Shown in pieces: positions 14,867 through 15,648 of a stretch of 15,648 nt of DNA. Source of the DNA: Methanobacteriota archaeon (GTDB taxonomy: Archaea > Thermoplasmatota > Poseidoniia > Poseidoniales > Poseidoniaceae). Position numbers and translations under genes: made by a program. The DNA lies in NCBI GenBank assembly GCA_002706615.1, contig PALS01000048.1, forward strand, positions 1-15,648, read 5' to 3'. Within the stretch, counting starts at the first letter, position 1. The number at the start of each line of letters is the position of its first letter. The notes under the pieces are model-generated. The model did not search any database. It was not told the DNA's origin and worked only from the letters and a program-made list of their open reading frames with translations.

Positions 14867-15648
14867 ATGTTGAAACGAATCCTAAATAGTTTCTTTGTAA
14901 TGATTGCTTTTGCAACTTATGCGACTGCACAAACCGAATTCAGTGTTTTTGAAAAAAGCATTAGTGAAATTCAACAGGCTCTTGCAGAGGGTCGGACTAC
15001 TTCTGTTGAAGTTGTAGAGGAATATCTAGCAAGGATATCCACTTACGATAAACTCGGGCCGCGATTAAATAGTATAGTACGTGTCAACGAAAATGCGGTT
15101 GCTAGAGCGGCAGAGCTTGATGAGGAAAGAGCTAAGTCGGGTGCACGATCCCAATTGCATGGTATTCCGTTGCTGATTAAAGATAATTACAACACTACTA
15201 ATATGGCAACCACGGGATCGTCAATTGCTCTCGCCAATTTTTTTCCTAACACTGTTTCAACTCAGGTAAAAAAGTTACTTGATGCAGGCGCAATAGTCAT
15301 TGCGAAGACCAATTTACACGAATTTGCTTATGGTATTACTAGTGTTTCATCTTTAACCGGCCAGACTAGAAACCCCTATGATTACCGTCGCGTGCCGGGA
15401 GGATCGAGCGGGGGCACTGGAGCAGCTGTGGCAGCGAGTTTTGGAGCCGCAGGCATGGGTTCCGATACGTGCGGCTCAATCCGAATCCCCTCAGCTTATA
15501 ATAATTTGTATGGGTTACGCCCAAGTAAAGGGTTATCGAGTATTTTTGGGATCATGCCTCTTTCTCATACGCAAGATACTGGTGGTCCCCTTGCAAGATC
15601 GTTAGAAGACTTAGCTATTATTTTGGATTTAACCGTGGGCTTTGATCC
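14867..15648 (+). CDS. Exported amidase-signature enzyme, 3'-partial
   Basis: Ser-cisSer-Lys amidase whose first 260 codons are in the window; the rest lies beyond the right edge. The frame starts at an ATG 15 bp after the TPR gene stop. Residues 1-21 form a signal peptide (MLKRILNSFFVMIAFATYATA, then QT), so the enzyme is probably periplasmic. Catalytic residues are visible: Lys105 in GIPLLIKDN, cis-Ser180 in PGGSSGGT, and nucleophile Ser204 in GSDTCGSIRIPS, with the family spacing of 24 between the two serines. The N-terminal helix pattern (SISEIQQALAEGRTTSVEVVEEYLARI) is also typical. The residue before the Gly of the nucleophile motif is Cys202, where many family members have Gly. Substrates of this superfamily range from Asn/Gln-tRNA to small amides; this one cannot be assigned. 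Confidence 0.93.
   Translation, partial: MLKRILNSFFVMIAFATYATAQTEFSVFEKSISEIQQALAEGRTTSVEVVEEYLARISTYDKLGPRLNSIVRVNENAVARAAELDEERAKSGARSQLHGIPLLIKDNYNTTNMATTGSSIALANFFPNTVSTQVKKLLDAGAIVIAKTNLHEFAYGITSVSSLTGQTRNPYDYRRVPGGSSGGTGAAVAASFGAAGMGSDTCGSIRIPSAYNNLYGLRPSKGLSSIFGIMPLSHTQDTGGPLARSLEDLAIILDLTVGFD

Noticed and set aside
15378..15605. A 75-codon plus-strand frame at the right end
   Set aside because: It overlaps the amidase in another frame. The amidase frame carries the Lys, cis-Ser and Ser catalytic residues and a signal peptide, so it is the real gene.

Overview
The window looks like a piece of a gammaproteobacterial chromosome, probably from an aquatic or marine lineage. The conserved block rnr-rlmB-rpsF-rpsR-(membrane protein)-rplI-dnaB-alr-radA and the close resemblance of the ribosomal proteins, DnaB, RlmB and Alr to the E. 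coli/Pseudomonas versions support the class. Base composition looks moderately AT-rich by eye. The order rpsR - integral membrane gene - rplI, without priB, is more like Pseudomonas and relatives than E. coli. I cannot assign a genus; the marine suggestion is inference from the style of the accessory genes.

Region 1 (1-9474, all + strand) is housekeeping. It starts inside rnr (RNase R, N-terminus cut by the window edge) and continues with rlmB (23S rRNA Gm2251 methyltransferase). A good sigma70-type promoter candidate sits just after rlmB and would drive rpsF-rpsR-yybS-like-rplI. dnaB (replicative helicase), alr (alanine racemase) and radA (branch-migration/repair ATPase) follow. The oddest feature here is that both ribosomal proteins S6 and L9 carry long, strongly acidic C-terminal tails that are absent from their E. 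coli counterparts. The rpsF start codon also lies in the loop of a small perfect hairpin.

Region 2 (9522-11501, - strand) is a small accessory pair, convergent with radA: an exported SnoaL/NTF2-like protein followed by a 12-TM MFS transporter with Spinster-like features. They may be co-transcribed, although a second promoter candidate lies between them.

Region 3 (11502-11838) is a 337-bp divergent intergenic region with a promoter candidate, two short palindromes and a near-perfect Shine-Dalgarno sequence for the next gene.

Region 4 (11839-15648, + strand) is a tightly spaced accessory run: a TcyP/YdjN-type L-cystine symporter, an exported RidA-family protein, an exported TPR/TonB-C-like protein, and an exported amidase-signature enzyme cut by the right edge. 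The last three all carry signal peptides. The run therefore looks like a periplasmic amide or amino-acid processing and uptake module; that function is inference. No mobile elements, tRNA or rRNA genes, or CRISPR arrays were seen. Nothing here is a clear-cut new system. The exported RidA-TPR-amidase-symporter group and the acidic ribosomal tails are the best leads.
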